The notes: a model not told the origin generated them from the sequence alone. A DNA stretch of 64,000 nucleotides from Janthinobacterium sp. TB1-E2 (GCF_036885605.1 NZ_CP142523.1:4650001-4714000), one strand, 5' to 3'. Counted from the stretch's first letter, positions 34,387 to 46,653 are shown. Translations and numbers: made by a program.

Positions 34387-35886
34387 TTAAGGCAACTTGC
34401 TGGTGGCGACATGCTGCAGCAGGTCAGCAACCGAAGTTTGCATCGTGTCGGTGAACGGGGCTGGATACAGACCCATCACGAGCACGGCGATGGCCAGTAC
34501 AGCAAGCATGAAGAATTCACGTTTGTTGATGTCGGTCAGTTCGGCCACATGCTTGTTCTTGATCTTGCCGAACACTACGCGCTTGGCCATCCACAGCGAG
34601 TACGCCGCGCCCCAGATCAGTGCCGTTGCAGCCAGCAGGCCGATCCAGAAGTTGTATTTCACCGCGCCCAGGATCACCATGAACTCGCCGACGAAGCCGG
34701 ACGTCGCTGGCAGACCACAGTTGGCCATCGAGAACAGCACGAAGAAGGCGGCAAATTTCGGCATGCGGTTCACGACGCCGCCGTAGTCGGCGATGTTGCG
34801 GGTATGCATGCGGTCATACAGCACGCCGATGCACAGGAACATCGCGCCGGAGATGAAGCCGTGCGAGACCATCTGCACGATACCGCCCTGCACCGAGATG
34901 TCGTTGAACATGAAGAAGCCCAGGGTCACAAAACCCATGTGCGCGATCGACGAATAGGCGACCAGTTTTTTCATGTCGGTTTGCACCAGGGCAACCAGAC
35001 CGATGTAGATGACGGCGATCAGCGACAAGGCGATCATGAAGCCCGACAGGTAGTGGCTGGCGTCCGGCGTGATCGGCAGCGAAAAACGCAGGAAGCCGTA
35101 GGCGCCCAGTTTCAGCATGATGGCGGCCAGCACGGCGGAACCGCCCGTAGGCGCTTCCACGTGGACATCCGGCAACCACGTATGGACGGGGAACATCGGC
35201 ACCTTGACGGCAAACGCCATCAGGAAGGCCAGGAAGATGAAGATCTGTTCGTTCATCGTCAGCTTGAACGCATGCCAGGCCAGGATGTCGAAGGTGCCCG
35301 ACACATTGCGCAGGTAGATGATGGCAACCAGGGTCAGCAGCGAACCGAAGAAGGTGTACAGGAAGAACTTGAACGACGCGTACACGCGGTTCGAACCGCC
35401 CCAGATACCGATGATGATGAACATCGGGATCAGGGTTGCTTCAAAGAAGAAGTAGAACAGCAAGCCGTCCAGCGCGCAGAACACGCCGATCATCAGGCCC
35501 GACAGGATCAGGAAGGAGCCCATGTACTGGGCGATGCGCTTCTCGATCACTTGCCAGGCCGAAATGACGACGATGACCGTGATGAAGGCCGTCAGTGGCA
35601 CGAACCACAGCGACAGGCCGTCGATACCCAGCGAGTACCAGATATTGAAAGTTTCAATCCACGGTGCTTTTTCGACGAATTGCATGCCGTGTGCGGCGTT
35701 GTCGAAATGCTGGATCAGCGGCAAGGTGCACAGCATGCTGAGCACGGCGCCAGCCAGCGACAGCCAGCGGGTAAAGCCCGCTTTGCTGTCACGGCCGAGA
35801 GCCAAGATCAGGACGCCGCAAATGATCGGCACCCAGATCGACAGACTCAGGTAAGGAGGTAATGTAGAAATCGTAGACTGCATCAT
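34387..35886 (-). CDS. nuoM: NADH-quinone oxidoreductase subunit M
   Basis: 499 residues, about fourteen helices, antiporter-like complex I subunit. Signatures: FFFEATLIPMFIIIGIWGG (channel glutamate), VKVPMFPVHTWLPDVHVEAP (lysine and histidine) and HMGFVTLGFFMF. Gap of 29 bp from nuoL. The first two codons are both ATG. Confidence 0.97.
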   Translation of the reverse strand: MMQSTISTLPPYLSLSIWVPIICGVLILALGRDSKAGFTRWLSLAGAVLSMLCTLPLIQHFDNAAHGMQFVEKAPWIETFNIWYSLGIDGLSLWFVPLTAFITVIVVISAWQVIEKRIAQYMGSFLILSGLMIGVFCALDGLLFYFFFEATLIPMFIIIGIWGGSNRVYASFKFFLYTFFGSLLTLVAIIYLRNVSGTFDILAWHAFKLTMNEQIFIFLAFLMAFAVKVPMFPVHTWLPDVHVEAPTGGSAVLAAIMLKLGAYGFLRFSLPITPDASHYLSGFMIALSLIAVIYIGLVALVQTDMKKLVAYSSIAHMGFVTLGFFMFNDISVQGGIVQMVSHGFISGAMFLCIGVLYDRMHTRNIADYGGVVNRMPKFAAFFVLFSMANCGLPATSGFVGEFMVILGAVKYNFWIGLLAATALIWGAAYSLWMAKRVVFGKIKNKHVAELTDINKREFFMLAVLAIAVLVMGLYPAPFTDTMQTSVADLLQHVATSKLP

Positions 35887-35915
35887 GGTTCTCAGTATTC
35901 TTTTATCAGGTCAGC

Positions 35916-38015
35916 TTACTTAGCGGGCCAGAATGGCAGGAAATAGATCAGGAAGCCCAGCACGCCCAGGATCATCACGAATGCATAGTGATAGATGTAG
36001 CCGGTCTGCAGCACTCGCGACAGCGAGGACAGCCAGGCGACGACCTTGGCGCTACCGTTGACCAGCAGGCCATCGATCAGCTTCTTGTCACCGAAGTTCC
36101 ACAGGCCATTACCCAGCAAGCGGGCACCGCCGGCGAACACGACTTCATTGAACTTGTCCATGTAGTACTTGTTGTCCAGCAGGGTGTGGATCGCGTGGAA
36201 CTTGGCAAAGAACCAGGCCGGTACACGCGGGTTGACCATGTAGCAGTAGTAGGCTGCCACCACGCCGGACAATGCCAGCCAGAACGGTGCTGTCGACAGG
36301 CCATGGATCGCCATCGCCATTGCGCCGTGGAATTCATGCGACAACTCTTCCATTGCTGGATGGTTTTCGCCGACGAAGATCACGCCCTTGAAGAAATCGC
36401 CATGCAGCATCGGGCCGATCGTCAGGTAACCGATGATCAGCGACGGGATCGCCAGCATCACCAGCGGGAGCCAGACGACGAATGGGGACTCGTGCGGCTT
36501 CTGGCCAGGTTCCAGACCGTGGTGCGCGTGGTCGTCTTCCTCTTCCTCGTGGTGATCGTCATGTGCATCGCCGTGCGCGCCATGGGCCGCTTTCGGTGCG
36601 TGATGGTCGTCGTGACCGTGCGCATGCGCCTGGCCGAAACGTTCCTTGCCATGGAAGACGAGGAAATACATGCGGAACGAGTAGAAGGCGGTGACGAACA
36701 CGCCAGCCAGCACGGCGAACTGGGCAAAGCCAGCACCCCAGATGTGCGTCGCTTCAACGGCTTCGATGATGCTGTCTTTCGAGTAGAAACCGGAGAACAG
36801 CGGCGTGCCGATCAGGGCCAGCGAACCGACCAATGACGTGATCCACGTGATCGGCATGTACTTGCGCAGGCCGCCCATGTTGCGGATATCCTGATCGTGG
36901 TGCATGCCGATGATGACGGAACCGGCGCCCAGGAACAGCAGTGCCTTGAAGAATGCGTGCGTCATCAGATGGAACACGGCTACCGAGTACGCGGACGAAC
37001 CGAGCGCCACGGTCATGTAGCCGAGCTGCGACAGGGTCGAGTAAGCAACGACGCGTTTGATGTCGTTCTGGATGATGCCCAGGAAGCCCATGAACAGCGC
37101 CGTGATGGAGCCGATCACCAGGATGAAGGACAGTGCCGTGTCGGACAGTTCGAACAGCGGCGACATGCGCGAAACCATGAAGATACCGGCCGTCACCATC
37201 GTCGCGGCGTGGATCAGTGCCGAGATCGGGGTAGGACCTTCCATCGAGTCAGGCAGCCACACGTGCAGCGGGAACTGCGCCGATTTGCCCATCGCGCCGA
37301 TGAACAGGCAGATGCAGGCTACGGTCAGCAGGGCCCAGTCGGTACCTGGCAGGCTCAACAGCGCCAGTTCGTCCTTCTTGGCGAACACTTCCTGGTAGTT
37401 CATGGTGCCGGCGTAAGCCAGCAGCAAGCCGATGCCCAGGATGAAGCCGAAGTCGCCCACGCGGTTGACGAGGAAAGCCTTCATGTTGGCCACGATGGCC
37501 GTCGGACGCTGGTACCAGAAACCGATCAGCAGGTAAGAGACCAGGCCCACGGCTTCCCAACCGAAGAACAGTTGCAGGAAGTTGTTGGCCATGACCAGCA
37601 TCAGCATCGAGAACGTGAACAGCGAGATGTAGGCGAAGAAGCGGTTGTAGCCTTCGTCGTCCTTCATGTAGCCGATCGTGTAGATGTGCACCATCAGGGA
37701 GACGAAGGTGACCACGCACATCATCATCGCCGACAGCGAATCGATCTGGAAGCCCACTTCCATCTTCAGGGTGCCGATCGTCATCCAGTTATAGATCGTG
37801 CCATTGAATGTCGCGCCATCCATCACTGCCAGCAGTGTCTGCACGGACAGGATGAACGCAATCAGTACGCCCAGGATCGTCGCGGTATGCGACGTCTTGC
37901 GTCCGACCAAATTACCCAGGAACTGGGTGCCAAGCAAGCCTGCAATCGCGGCACCGGCCAGCGGCGCCAGCGGTACGGCAAGAAGGAGGTTAGGGTTGAG
38001 GAGTTGCCCCGCCAT
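35916..38015 (-). CDS. nuoL: NADH-quinone oxidoreductase subunit L with His-rich loop
   Basis: 699 residues, longer than the about 613 of E. coli. The antiporter core is intact: FFGWEAVGLVSYLLIGFW, KSAQFPLHVWLPDSMEGPTPISALIHAATMV (read across two strands) and the C-terminal lateral helix. The extra length is largely a His/Asp/Glu-rich loop at about residues 463-500 (HAHGHDDHHAP ... HHEEEEDDHAHH). Similar loops occur in some other proteobacterial NuoL proteins. Confidence 0.97.
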   Translation of the reverse strand: MAGQLLNPNLLLAVPLAPLAGAAIAGLLGTQFLGNLVGRKTSHTATILGVLIAFILSVQTLLAVMDGATFNGTIYNWMTIGTLKMEVGFQIDSLSAMMMCVVTFVSLMVHIYTIGYMKDDEGYNRFFAYISLFTFSMLMLVMANNFLQLFFGWEAVGLVSYLLIGFWYQRPTAIVANMKAFLVNRVGDFGFILGIGLLLAYAGTMNYQEVFAKKDELALLSLPGTDWALLTVACICLFIGAMGKSAQFPLHVWLPDSMEGPTPISALIHAATMVTAGIFMVSRMSPLFELSDTALSFILVIGSITALFMGFLGIIQNDIKRVVAYSTLSQLGYMTVALGSSAYSVAVFHLMTHAFFKALLFLGAGSVIIGMHHDQDIRNMGGLRKYMPITWITSLVGSLALIGTPLFSGFYSKDSIIEAVEATHIWGAGFAQFAVLAGVFVTAFYSFRMYFLVFHGKERFGQAHAHGHDDHHAPKAAHGAHGDAHDDHHEEEEDDHAHHGLEPGQKPHESPFVVWLPLVMLAIPSLIIGYLTIGPMLHGDFFKGVIFVGENHPAMEELSHEFHGAMAMAIHGLSTAPFWLALSGVVAAYYCYMVNPRVPAWFFAKFHAIHTLLDNKYYMDKFNEVVFAGGARLLGNGLWNFGDKKLIDGLLVNGSAKVVAWLSSLSRVLQTGYIYHYAFVMILGVLGFLIYFLPFWPAK

Positions 38016-38061
38016 GATGAACCTTAATCGTTATTATTCGAGAGATCGAGTCTGAAAAACA

Positions 38062-38370
38062 TCAGCCTTTGAGGCTGTCCAGGTCTTCGACGTTGATGGT
38101 ATCCAGATTACGGAACATCACCACCAGAATAGCCAGACCGATAGCCGACTCAGCGGCGGCAACCGTCAGGATGAAGAAAACGAAGATCTGACCGGCCGCG
38201 TCGCCCATGAAATGGGAGAACGCGATGAAATTCATATTCACCGCCAGCAGCATCAATTCGATTGCCATCAGCAATACGATGATGTTCTTGCGGTTCAGGA
38301 AAATACCGACGATCGAGATTGCGAACAGGATCGCGCCCAGGACCAGAAAATGTGTGAGCGATAATGTCAT
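38062..38370 (-). CDS. nuoK: NADH-quinone oxidoreductase subunit K
   Basis: 102 residues, three helices. Conserved buried glutamates lie in [16 protein letters not shown] and in [14 protein letters not shown], used for proton coupling. The start overlaps the nuoJ stop (ATGA). Confidence 0.97.
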   Translation of the reverse strand: MTLSLTHFLVLGAILFAISIVGIFLNRKNIIVLLMAIELMLLAVNMNFIAFSHFMGDAAGQIFVFFILTVAAAESAIGLAILVVMFRNLDTINVEDLDSLKG

Positions 38371-38999
38371 GGTGCCTCCTTAACTTCCGGCTCAGCCGCA
38401 GGACGCTCGACAACCGCGTCCATCTTGATGATCTTCAGGCGGTCGTTACGCTTGACGCGCACGGCATCGCCTGGAGCAAAGTGCTTGGTGTCCTTGCGTT
38501 TGCGCAGGGTCAGCGCGACTGCGGCAACGATGGCCACCAGCAGCACGACGGCGGCGATCTCGAAGGCGAACACATATTCCGTGTAGATCAGCAGGCCCAG
38601 TTCCTTGGTGCCGCCCAGGTTGACGTTGACCGGCGCGATGCTAGGCGCAAAGTTGCGGAAACCGTGCCACAGGACAGCGGCCATTTCCAGCACGATGATC
38701 ACGCCCACCGTCACCGACAAAGGCAGGTAGCCCCAGAAGCCTTCGCGCATGCGGTCGATATTGATATCGAGCATCATGACGACGAAGAGGAACAGCACCA
38801 TCACGGCGCCGACGTACACCAATACCAGCACGATGGCCAGGAATTCAGCTTGCAGCAGCATCCAGATGCCCGCTGCGGAAAAGAAGGACAGTACCAGGAA
38901 CAGTACTGCGTGGACCGGATTACGGGCCGTGATAACGCGCGTCGCTGCCAGAATCAAGATCAGCGCGAAGGCGTAAAACAAAATTGTTTTAAAGTCCAT
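38367..38999 (-). CDS. nuoJ: NADH-quinone oxidoreductase subunit J
   Basis: 210 residues, five helices, then a charged cytoplasmic tail. [17 protein letters not shown] is the family signature (the pi-bulge helix 3). Overlaps nuoK by four bases; 65 bp gap from nuoI. Confidence 0.97.
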   Translation of the reverse strand: MDFKTILFYAFALILILAATRVITARNPVHAVLFLVLSFFSAAGIWMLLQAEFLAIVLVLVYVGAVMVLFLFVVMMLDINIDRMREGFWGYLPLSVTVGVIIVLEMAAVLWHGFRNFAPSIAPVNVNLGGTKELGLLIYTEYVFAFEIAAVVLLVAIVAAVALTLRKRKDTKHFAPGDAVRVKRNDRLKIIKMDAVVERPAAEPEVKEAP

Positions 39000-39064
39000 A
39001 AAAAACCCAATAGACGTACAGATGAACGAGGGGCGCGCCGCAGCCAGTGGCTACGGCGCATCCA

Positions 39065-39553
39065 TCAGCGATAAGGTGCGTCGGCGGCGCGCGCAGCGGC
39101 GATGTCATTTTCATAACGATCACCCACGGCCAGCAACATCTCTTTCGTGTAATACAAATCCCCGCGTTTCTCGCCGTGGTATTCCAGGATTTGCGTCTCG
39201 ACGATCGAATCGACCGGGCAGGACTCTTCGCAGAAACCGCAGAAGATGCACTTGGTCAAGTCAATATCGTAACGCGTGGTGCGGCGCGAACCGTCGTCAC
39301 GCTGTTCCGATTCGATCGTGATGGCCATCGCCGGGCAAACCGCTTCGCACAGTTTGCAGGCGATGCAACGTTCCTCGCCGTTCGGGTAGCGGCGCAGCGC
39401 GTGCAAGCCACGGAAACGCGGCGAGATCGGTGTCTTCTCTTCCGGGAATTGCACCGTAATCTTGCGCGAAAACATGTACTTGCCTGTCAACGCCATGCCC
39501 TTGATCAGCTCGCCTAACAAGAGGCTGCTGAAGAAATCTTTTACCTTATCCAT
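39065..39553 (-). CDS. nuoI: NADH-quinone oxidoreductase subunit I
   Basis: 162 residues. Two ferredoxin motifs, [12 protein letters not shown] and [12 protein letters not shown], carry clusters N6a and N6b that pass electrons towards NuoB. The start MDKVKDFF at 39553 matches the family length; an earlier in-frame ATG would lie inside the nuoH end. Confidence 0.97.
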   Translation of the reverse strand: MDKVKDFFSSLLLGELIKGMALTGKYMFSRKITVQFPEEKTPISPRFRGLHALRRYPNGEERCIACKLCEAVCPAMAITIESEQRDDGSRRTTRYDIDLTKCIFCGFCEESCPVDSIVETQILEYHGEKRGDLYYTKEMLLAVGDRYENDIAAARAADAPYR

Positions 39554-39567
39554 TCGTATGCACTCTC

Positions 39568-40650
39568 TTACTTCCAAATATTCCAGGATGTCTGCATCCA
39601 GGCAGCGACGAAGACCAGGTAGACCAGCGTCAACGGGATAAACACTTTCCAGCCGAGGCGCATGATCTGGTCATAACGGTAGCGTGGGAAAGTACCGCGC
39701 ACCCAGATGAACACCGACACGATGAAGAAGGTCTTGGCGAACAGCCAGAAGAAGCCGCCGAAACCACCCCAGAACTCGAGGAAGGCAAATGGTGCGGACC
39801 AGCCACCGAGGAACATGAGCGAAGTCAGCGCGCCGATCAGGATCATGTTGGCGTATTCGGCCAGCATGAACATGGCGTAGGCCATGCCCGAGTACTCGAC
39901 CATGTGGCCGGCAACGATTTCCGACTCGCCTTCGACGACGTCGAACGGGTGACGGTTGGCTTCAGCCAGGCCCGACACCATGTAGATGACGAACATCGGC
40001 AGCAGCGGCAGCCAGTTCCACGACAGGAAGTTCACGCCCTTGTCGGCGAAGTAGCCGATCTGCTGGCCGCCAACGATGTCGATGAAGTTCAGGCTGCCCG
40101 AGACCATCAGCACGATGACCATCACGAAGCCCATCGGGATTTCATACGAAATCATCTGCGCCGACGCGCGCATGGCGCCCATGAACGAGTACTTCGAGTT
40201 CGAGGCCCAGCCGGCGATGATGATGCCGTAGACTTCCATCGAGGTAATCGCCAGCAGCATCAGCAAACCCGCGTTGACGTTGGCCAGCACGGCTTGCGGA
40301 CCGAACGGCACGACCGACCAGGCGGCCAGGGCCGGCATGATGGTCATGATCGGACCGATCACGAACAGGCCCTTGGCGGCCTTGGACGGGATGATGATCT
40401 CTTTGAACAAGAGTTTCAGCGCATCGGCGATCGGCTGCAGCAAGCCCAGCGGACCCACGCGGTTCGGGCCGACGCGGATCTGGATCCAGCCGATCAGCTT
40501 GCGTTCCCACAAGGTCAGGTAGGCAACCAGGCCCATCAGCGGCAACAGCACGCACAGGATCTTGATCAGGGTCCAGAAGAACGGCCAAGAACCGCCCAGC
40601 AAATCCTGGCCACTGCTGTTGATGACGTTTACAAATTCAGGCAGAGCCAT
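39568..40650 (-). CDS. nuoH: NADH-quinone oxidoreductase subunit H
   Basis: 360 residues, eight to nine helices. Forms the quinone chamber with NuoB and NuoD. Signatures: [22 protein letters not shown] and [19 protein letters not shown]. Its ATG overlaps the nuoG stop by one base (TGATG). Confidence 0.97.
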   Translation of the reverse strand: MALPEFVNVINSSGQDLLGGSWPFFWTLIKILCVLLPLMGLVAYLTLWERKLIGWIQIRVGPNRVGPLGLLQPIADALKLLFKEIIIPSKAAKGLFVIGPIMTIMPALAAWSVVPFGPQAVLANVNAGLLMLLAITSMEVYGIIIAGWASNSKYSFMGAMRASAQMISYEIPMGFVMVIVLMVSGSLNFIDIVGGQQIGYFADKGVNFLSWNWLPLLPMFVIYMVSGLAEANRHPFDVVEGESEIVAGHMVEYSGMAYAMFMLAEYANMILIGALTSLMFLGGWSAPFAFLEFWGGFGGFFWLFAKTFFIVSVFIWVRGTFPRYRYDQIMRLGWKVFIPLTLVYLVFVAAWMQTSWNIWK

Positions 40651-42983
40651 CAGATTTTCCCCTCTGCTGTTTCAACTGTGATGTCACCGAACATGCCGCC
40701 CAGGCCAGCCGTCGAGGCATGCGCCGCCGACACCTTGACCACATTGGCTGGCAGGCCGGCGTGAATTGCCGCCACCAGAATGGCGCTGCCGGAGCCTTGC
40801 GCCACTTTGACCTTGTCGCCCGCCTTGATGCCCAGCTTGCCAGCCAGTTCGGCGGACAGGTGTGCTTGCGGCGTGGCGCCATCGACCGTGCGTTGCAACG
40901 GTTCGGAGCGGCGTACCAGCGCGTCGGCGAAGTAGATCGGCACGTCGGCGATGCGTTGCAGCGCTGGCGAAGCCGGTGCGTACGTTGCCGCTTCCGGTGC
41001 GTTCTTGGCGATGTTGTTCAGCTGTGCCGACAGATCGGTCACGCCGGCACCAAACGCTTCGTCGCGGATCGCTTCGGAAGTGTCGTAGTCGAAACCGGCC
41101 AGGCCCAGGATGTTGCCCAGGACGCGCAGCACTTTCCAGGCTGGACGGGTTTCCGCCAGCGGTTTCACGGTACCGTTGAAACTTTGCGCGCGGCCTTCGC
41201 AATTGACGAAGGTGCCCGAGGTTTCAGCGAACGGCGAGATCGGCAGCAAGACATCGGCGTAATCCATGCCGTGCTTGAAGGCGGACATGGCCACGACCAT
41301 ATCGGCGCCATCCAGGGCGGCGCGGGCCGCTTGTGGATTGGCGGCATCGAGTTCCGGCTCGGCGTGCAACAGCACGTAGGCTTTTTTCGGTACGGCAAAC
41401 GCAGCTTGCACATTGGCGCGCGGCTTGGCGACCAGGTGCGCGCCAACCGTGTTGGCCGCTTCCGTCAGGTAACCGAGCTTGGCGCCCGTCTGTTCGGCGA
41501 TCCATTGCGCGGCAGCATGCAGTTGCGACGCTTGCGGGTGTTGCGTTGCCGCGTTACCCAGCAGCACGGCGCCATGGTCGCCAGCCATCAGGCTGGCGGC
41601 GATGGCCACTGCCACGTCCGAAGCGGCAACCGCTTCAAAACCGGCTGGCGCGGCGATTTCTTTGGCTTTCGCAACAGCGGCGACCACTTCCGACAAGGCC
41701 GCCAGCCAATCGCTTGGTGCGACGATCATCTTGTTGGCGATGGTGATCAATTGATCATCGTCGGAGGCGTGCAGGATCGACAGCTTGGCGCCGCCCTTGA
41801 CGGACGCGCGCAAACGCGTGGCCAGCAATGGGTGATCCTTGCGCAGGAACGAGCCGATGACAAAGGCGCGCTTGATCTGGCCAAATTCGCTGATCGGCAT
41901 GCCCAGCCATGGCTTGACGCCGGCGTCCAGCGCGAAGTCGGTCTGGCGCAGGCGGAAGTCGACGTTCTCGGAACCGAGACCGTTGGCCACTTTTTGCAGC
42001 AGGACCAGCTCTTCGACCGTCGAATGCGGCGTTGCCAGCGCGGCGATGGCGTCGGCACCATGTTCGTGCTTGATGTTTTTCAGGCCGTGCGCCACGTATT
42101 CCAGCGCGGTTTGCCAATCGACTTCTTTCCACTCGTTGCCTTGTTTCAGCATCGGGGAAGTCAGGCGTTCGGCGCTGTCCAGCGCTTCGTACGAGAAACG
42201 GTCCTTGTCCGAGATCCAGCACTCGTTGACGGCTTCGTTTTCCAGCGGCAGCACGCGCTTGACCTTGCCAGCTTTCACTTGCACGATCAGGTTCGAACCG
42301 AGACCGTCATGCGGGCTGACCGATTTGCGGCGCGACAGTTCCCACGTACGGGCGCTGTAGCGGAACGGCTTCGAGGTCAGTGCGCCAACCGGGCACAGGT
42401 CGATCATGTTGCCCGACAGTTCGGAGTCGACCGACTGGCCGACGAACGACACGATTTCCGAGTGTTCGCCGCGGCCGATCATGCCCAGCTCCATCACGCC
42501 GGCCACTTCCTGGCCAAAGCGTACGCAGCGGGTGCACTGGATGCAGCGCGACATCTCTTGCATGGAGACCAGCGGACCGGCCTCCTTCGGCGTGACGACG
42601 CGCTTGTCTTCCTTGTAGCGCGATTCGCTCTTGCCGTAACCCACTGCCAAGTCTTGCAACTGGCATTCGCCGCCCTGATCGCAGATAGGGCAATCGAGCG
42701 GGTGGTTAATCAGCAAGAATTCCATGACCGACTTTTGCGCCTGCACAGCTTTATCGCTGGCGGAACGCACGATCATGCCGGCACTGACCGGGGTCGCACA
42801 AGCGGGCAAAGGCTTGGGCGCCTTTTCCACTTCGACCAGGCACATGCGGCAGTTCGCTGCGATCGACAATTTCTTGTGATAGCAGAAGTGCGGAATGTAG
42901 GTTCCCAATTTGTTGGCGGCGTCCATCACCATGCTACCAGCAGGGACTTCGACTTTTTTGCCGTCTATTTCGATTTCAACCAT
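40650..42983 (-). CDS. nuoG: NADH-quinone oxidoreductase subunit G
   Basis: 777 residues. The N-terminal 2Fe-2S domain ([15 protein letters not shown] ... C) is followed by [14 protein letters not shown] (cluster N5) and [14 protein letters not shown] (N4). The extra N7 cysteine motif of some NuoG proteins is absent around [14 protein letters not shown]. The remainder is an inactive molybdopterin-oxidoreductase-like fold. 22 bp after nuoF. Confidence 0.96.
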   Translation of the reverse strand: MVEIEIDGKKVEVPAGSMVMDAANKLGTYIPHFCYHKKLSIAANCRMCLVEVEKAPKPLPACATPVSAGMIVRSASDKAVQAQKSVMEFLLINHPLDCPICDQGGECQLQDLAVGYGKSESRYKEDKRVVTPKEAGPLVSMQEMSRCIQCTRCVRFGQEVAGVMELGMIGRGEHSEIVSFVGQSVDSELSGNMIDLCPVGALTSKPFRYSARTWELSRRKSVSPHDGLGSNLIVQVKAGKVKRVLPLENEAVNECWISDKDRFSYEALDSAERLTSPMLKQGNEWKEVDWQTALEYVAHGLKNIKHEHGADAIAALATPHSTVEELVLLQKVANGLGSENVDFRLRQTDFALDAGVKPWLGMPISEFGQIKRAFVIGSFLRKDHPLLATRLRASVKGGAKLSILHASDDDQLITIANKMIVAPSDWLAALSEVVAAVAKAKEIAAPAGFEAVAASDVAVAIAASLMAGDHGAVLLGNAATQHPQASQLHAAAQWIAEQTGAKLGYLTEAANTVGAHLVAKPRANVQAAFAVPKKAYVLLHAEPELDAANPQAARAALDGADMVVAMSAFKHGMDYADVLLPISPFAETSGTFVNCEGRAQSFNGTVKPLAETRPAWKVLRVLGNILGLAGFDYDTSEAIRDEAFGAGVTDLSAQLNNIAKNAPEAATYAPASPALQRIADVPIYFADALVRRSEPLQRTVDGATPQAHLSAELAGKLGIKAGDKVKVAQGSGSAILVAAIHAGLPANVVKVSAAHASTAGLGGMFGDITVETAEGKI

Positions 42984-43005
42984 GGTGATCGTTACCTGAC
43001 GCAGC

Positions 43006-44301
43006 TTAGATATATGCGGGCACTAAGCAATGCTTGTGCTCGATATGATATTCAAATTCTTCACGGAAATTCTTAATGAAGGCCCGTACCGGCATGGCAG
43101 CCGCATCGCCCAGCGCGCAAATCGTGCGGCCCTGGATGTTGTCGGCGATCGAGTTGAGCATGTCCAGGTCGTCTGGACGACCCTGCCCCTGCTCGATGCG
43201 GTGCACCATGCGGTACATCCAGCCTGTGCCTTCACGGCAAGGCGTACACTGGCCGCACGATTCTTCAAAGTAGAAGTAGGACAGGCGTTCCAGCGCCTTT
43301 ACCATGCAGCGTGTTTCGTCCATCACGATGACGGCGCCCGAACCCAGCATCGAACCGGCTTTCGCGATCGAGTCGTAGTCCAGGTCGGTCTGCATCATGA
43401 TGTCGCCGCGGATCACCGGAGCGGACGAACCGCCAGGGATCACGGCCTTGATCTTTTTGCCACCGCGCATGCCGCCTGCCAGTTCCAGCAGGGTCGCAAA
43501 CGGGGTGCCGAGCGGCACTTCATAGTTGCCCGGTTTTTCCACGTCGCCCGAGATCGAGAAGATCTTCGAACCGCCATTGTTCGGCTTGCCCATCGCCAGG
43601 TATTTCTCTGGACCGATATTCAGCACGAATGGCACGGCCGCGAAGGTTTCCGTGTTGTTGATCGTCGTCGGCTTGCCGTACAGGCCAAACGAGGCAGGGA
43701 AAGGCGGCTTGAAGCGCGGCTGGCCTTTCTTGCCTTCCAGCGATTCGAGCAGGGCCGTTTCTTCGCCGCAGATGTAGGCGCCATAACCATGGTGCGCATG
43801 CAACTGGAACGAGAACTCGCTGCCCATGATCTTGTCGCCCAGGAAGCCGGCGGCGCGCGCCTCTTCCAGCGCTTCTTCGAAACGCAGGTATTCCTGGAAG
43901 ATTTCACCGTGGATATAGTTGTAGCCCACGGTGATGCCCATCGCATAAGCGCCAATGGCCATGCCTTCGATCAGCGCATGGGGATTGTAACGAATGATGT
44001 CGCGGTCCTTGAAAGTGCCCGGTTCGCCTTCATCTGTATTGCAGACGAGGTATTTCTGTCCCGGGAACTGGCGCGGCATGAAGCTCCACTTCAAGCCGGT
44101 AGGAAAACCCGCGCCGCCACGGCCGCGCAAGGACGACGCCTTGAGGTCGGCGATGATCTGTTCCGGCGTGATTTTCTCTTCCAGGATACGCCGCAGGGCG
44201 CTGTAGCCGCCGCGGTTCACATAATCTTGCAAATGCCAGTTCTTGCCATCCAGATCCTTCAGGATCAATGGATCGATATGGCGGTTGTGGAGTGACGTCA
44301 T
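43006..44301 (-). CDS. nuoF: NADH-quinone oxidoreductase subunit F (NADH/FMN-binding)
   Basis: 431 residues. NADH and FMN bind at [14 protein letters not shown] and [17 protein letters not shown]; cluster N3 is held by [15 protein letters not shown] and a later cysteine in ICALGD. Start at 44301 overlaps the nuoE stop (ATGA). This is the electron entry point. Confidence 0.97.
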   Translation of the reverse strand: MTSLHNRHIDPLILKDLDGKNWHLQDYVNRGGYSALRRILEEKITPEQIIADLKASSLRGRGGAGFPTGLKWSFMPRQFPGQKYLVCNTDEGEPGTFKDRDIIRYNPHALIEGMAIGAYAMGITVGYNYIHGEIFQEYLRFEEALEEARAAGFLGDKIMGSEFSFQLHAHHGYGAYICGEETALLESLEGKKGQPRFKPPFPASFGLYGKPTTINNTETFAAVPFVLNIGPEKYLAMGKPNNGGSKIFSISGDVEKPGNYEVPLGTPFATLLELAGGMRGGKKIKAVIPGGSSAPVIRGDIMMQTDLDYDSIAKAGSMLGSGAVIVMDETRCMVKALERLSYFYFEESCGQCTPCREGTGWMYRMVHRIEQGQGRPDDLDMLNSIADNIQGRTICALGDAAAMPVRAFIKNFREEFEYHIEHKHCLVPAYI

Positions 44302-44777
44302 TTCTTGAGTTCCTCCAGCATGGCGTCGATTTTCTCGTTCGACATCCAGCTGCACATGGTTTTATTACTGACCAGCAAGACAGGCGCATCGCCGCAAGCA
44401 CCCATGCACTCGCCTTCAACCAGGGTGAACTGGCCGTCTGCGGTGGTTTCGCGGAAATCGATACCCAGTTTCTGCTTCAGGTAGTCTGCAGCGCGCACGC
44501 CGCCCGACAGGGCGCATGGCAGGTTGGTGCACACGGTGATCTTGTGCTTGCCCACGGGTTTCACGTTGTACATATTGTAGAACGTGGCCACTTCCTGCAC
44601 GGCAATCGCCGGCATGCCGATGTAATCGGCCAGTTCCTTCATGGTTTCCGGCGCCAGCCAGCCCAGTTCATCCTGGGCATGGGCCAGCGCGGCCATGACG
44701 GCCGACTGACGCTGGTCGGCCGGGTACTTGGCCAGCTCGCGGTCAATTTTCTTATAGCATTGCTCTGATAACAACAT
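44298..44777 (-). CDS. nuoE: NADH-quinone oxidoreductase subunit E
   Basis: 159 residues, thioredoxin-like fold with the 2Fe-2S cluster N1a held by CTNLPC and [10 protein letters not shown]. Overlaps nuoF by four bases; 12 bp after nuoD. Confidence 0.97.
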   Translation of the reverse strand: MLLSEQCYKKIDRELAKYPADQRQSAVMAALAHAQDELGWLAPETMKELADYIGMPAIAVQEVATFYNMYNVKPVGKHKITVCTNLPCALSGGVRAADYLKQKLGIDFRETTADGQFTLVEGECMGACGDAPVLLVSNKTMCSWMSNEKIDAMLEELKK

Positions 44778-44789
44778 ACTTTTTGCCTC

Positions 44790-46043
44790 TTAGCGGTCAA
44801 TACTGCCGAACACGATATCTTGCGTCCCGATGATGGTCACGGCGTCGGCAAGCATGTGCCCACGCGCCATTTCGTCGAGCGACTGCAAGTGGGCGTAGTC
44901 TGGCGCGCGCAGTTTCATGCGGTACGGCTTGTTGGCGCCATCGGACACCAGGTACACGCCGAACTCGCCCTTCGGGTGTTCCACGGCGCTGTAGGCCTCG
45001 CCTGGCGGCACGTGGAAACCTTCCGTAAACAGCTTGAAGTGGTGAATCAAGGATTCCATGTTGGTCTTCATGTCGACGCGGCCTGGAGGCGCCACCTTGC
45101 GGTTGCTGGTCATGACAGGACCTTCATTGTTGCGCAGCCACTCCACGCATTGCTTGATGATGCGGTTCGACTGGCGCAGCTCTTCCACGCGGACCAGGTA
45201 GCGGTCGTAGCAATCGCCGTTGGTGCCGATAGGAATGTCGAAATCCATCAGGTCGTACACTTCGTACGGCTGTTTCTTGCGCAAGTCCCACTGCACGCCC
45301 GAGCCGCGCAGCATGGCGCCCGTGAAGCCCATGGCCAGCGCATCTTCCGGCGAGACCACGCCGATGCCGACGGTACGCTGTTTCCAGATACGGTTGTCGG
45401 TCAGCAGGGTTTCGTACTCGTCCACCGAGTTCGGGAAACGGCGCGCGAAGTCTTCGATGAAGTCCAGCAGCGAGCCCTGGCGGTTTTCGTTCAGCTTGCC
45501 GATCGCCTTGGCGTTGCGGATGATCGAGGCCTTGTGCTGCGGCATCGCGTCCGGCAGGTCGCGGTACACGCCGCCCGGACGGTAGTAGGCCGCGTGCATG
45601 CGTGCGCCCGACACTGCCTCGTAGGCGTCGAACAAGTCTTCGCGGTCGCGGAAGCAATACAGGAACGGGCCCATGGCGCCAACGTCCAGCGCGTGGGTAC
45701 CGAGCCACATCAGGTGATTCAGGATACGCGTCATCTCGTCGAACATGACGCGGATGTATTGCGCGCGCAGCGGCACTTCCAGGCCCAGCATCTTTTCGAT
45801 GGCCATCACGTACGCGTGTTCATTGCACATCATCGACACATAGTCGAGACGGTCCATGTACGGCACGGATTGCAGGTAGGTTTTCTGTTCGGCCAGCTTT
45901 TCGGTGGCGCGGTGCAGCAGGCCGATATGCGGGTCGGCGCGCTGGATGACTTCGCCATCCATCTCCAGCACCAGGCGCAGCACACCGTGCGCGGCCGGAT
46001 GCTGTGGCCCAAAGTTCAGGGTGTAGTTCTTAATCTCAGCCAT
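44790..46043 (-). CDS. nuoD: NADH-quinone oxidoreductase subunit D
   Basis: 417 residues, the 49-kDa subunit. It shares the hydrogenase large-subunit fold without metal ligands; [21 protein letters not shown], the quinone-site HPAAHG loop and the C-terminal [15 protein letters not shown] are family features. ATG overlaps the nuoC stop by one base (TAATG). Confidence 0.97.
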   Translation of the reverse strand: MAEIKNYTLNFGPQHPAAHGVLRLVLEMDGEVIQRADPHIGLLHRATEKLAEQKTYLQSVPYMDRLDYVSMMCNEHAYVMAIEKMLGLEVPLRAQYIRVMFDEMTRILNHLMWLGTHALDVGAMGPFLYCFRDREDLFDAYEAVSGARMHAAYYRPGGVYRDLPDAMPQHKASIIRNAKAIGKLNENRQGSLLDFIEDFARRFPNSVDEYETLLTDNRIWKQRTVGIGVVSPEDALAMGFTGAMLRGSGVQWDLRKKQPYEVYDLMDFDIPIGTNGDCYDRYLVRVEELRQSNRIIKQCVEWLRNNEGPVMTSNRKVAPPGRVDMKTNMESLIHHFKLFTEGFHVPPGEAYSAVEHPKGEFGVYLVSDGANKPYRMKLRAPDYAHLQSLDEMARGHMLADAVTIIGTQDIVFGSIDR

Positions 46044-46636
46044 TATTTCATCCCGTAATGTTCTTCGCGGATCACGCGCGGCACGTTTTCCCGCGGCTCG
46101 ATCGTCACGGGCTGGTAAATCACGCGCTTTTGTTCCGGATCGTAACGCATCTCGACATAGCCGGAGACGGGGAAATCCTTGCGGAACGGATGGCCGATGA
46201 AACCGTAGTCGGTCAGCAGGCGGCGCAAGTCGTTGTGGCCTTCGAAGAGGATGCCCAGCAGGTCGAACGCTTCGCGCTCGTACCAGTTGACGGCGCGCCA
46301 GATGCCGACCACGGAGGGCAGCAGCGGCATGTCGTCGTCCGGCGCGAACACGCGCACGCGCACGCGCCAGTTGTGCTTGACCGACAGCAAGTGCGAGACG
46401 GCCGCGAAACGCAGGCCATCCCAGCTACCGTCGCCATAGGTCGAGTAGTCGACGCCGCACAGGTCGAGCAGCTGCTCGAAATGCAGGGCCGGATCGTCGC
46501 GCAAGGTCTGCATCACGGCCAGGTAGTCCTCGGCCTTGACGACCAGGGTGACTTCGCCCAGCGCAACCGTCGTGCTAACGCGATCGCCCAGGGCTGTGCC
46601 GAGGGCGTTTTGCAATACTTCTAAATGTGTTGTCAT
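46043..46636 (-). CDS. nuoC: NADH-quinone oxidoreductase subunit C
   Basis: 197 residues, the 30-kDa subunit and not fused to nuoD, as is normal in betaproteobacteria. The signature [20 protein letters not shown] lies near residue 120. 17 bp after nuoB. Confidence 0.96.
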   Translation of the reverse strand: MTTHLEVLQNALGTALGDRVSTTVALGEVTLVVKAEDYLAVMQTLRDDPALHFEQLLDLCGVDYSTYGDGSWDGLRFAAVSHLLSVKHNWRVRVRVFAPDDDMPLLPSVVGIWRAVNWYEREAFDLLGILFEGHNDLRRLLTDYGFIGHPFRKDFPVSGYVEMRYDPEQKRVIYQPVTIEPRENVPRVIREEHYGMK

Positions 46637-46653
46637 AATCTGAAGCGGCCCGG

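Noticed and set aside
31890..34454. An 854-codon open frame on the plus strand opposite nuoN
   Set aside because: It is His/Gln/Arg-rich without domains, and lies antisense to certain nuo genes; GC-rich third positions create such frames. The same holds for long frames opposite nuoM, nuoL, nuoG, nuoF and nuoD.
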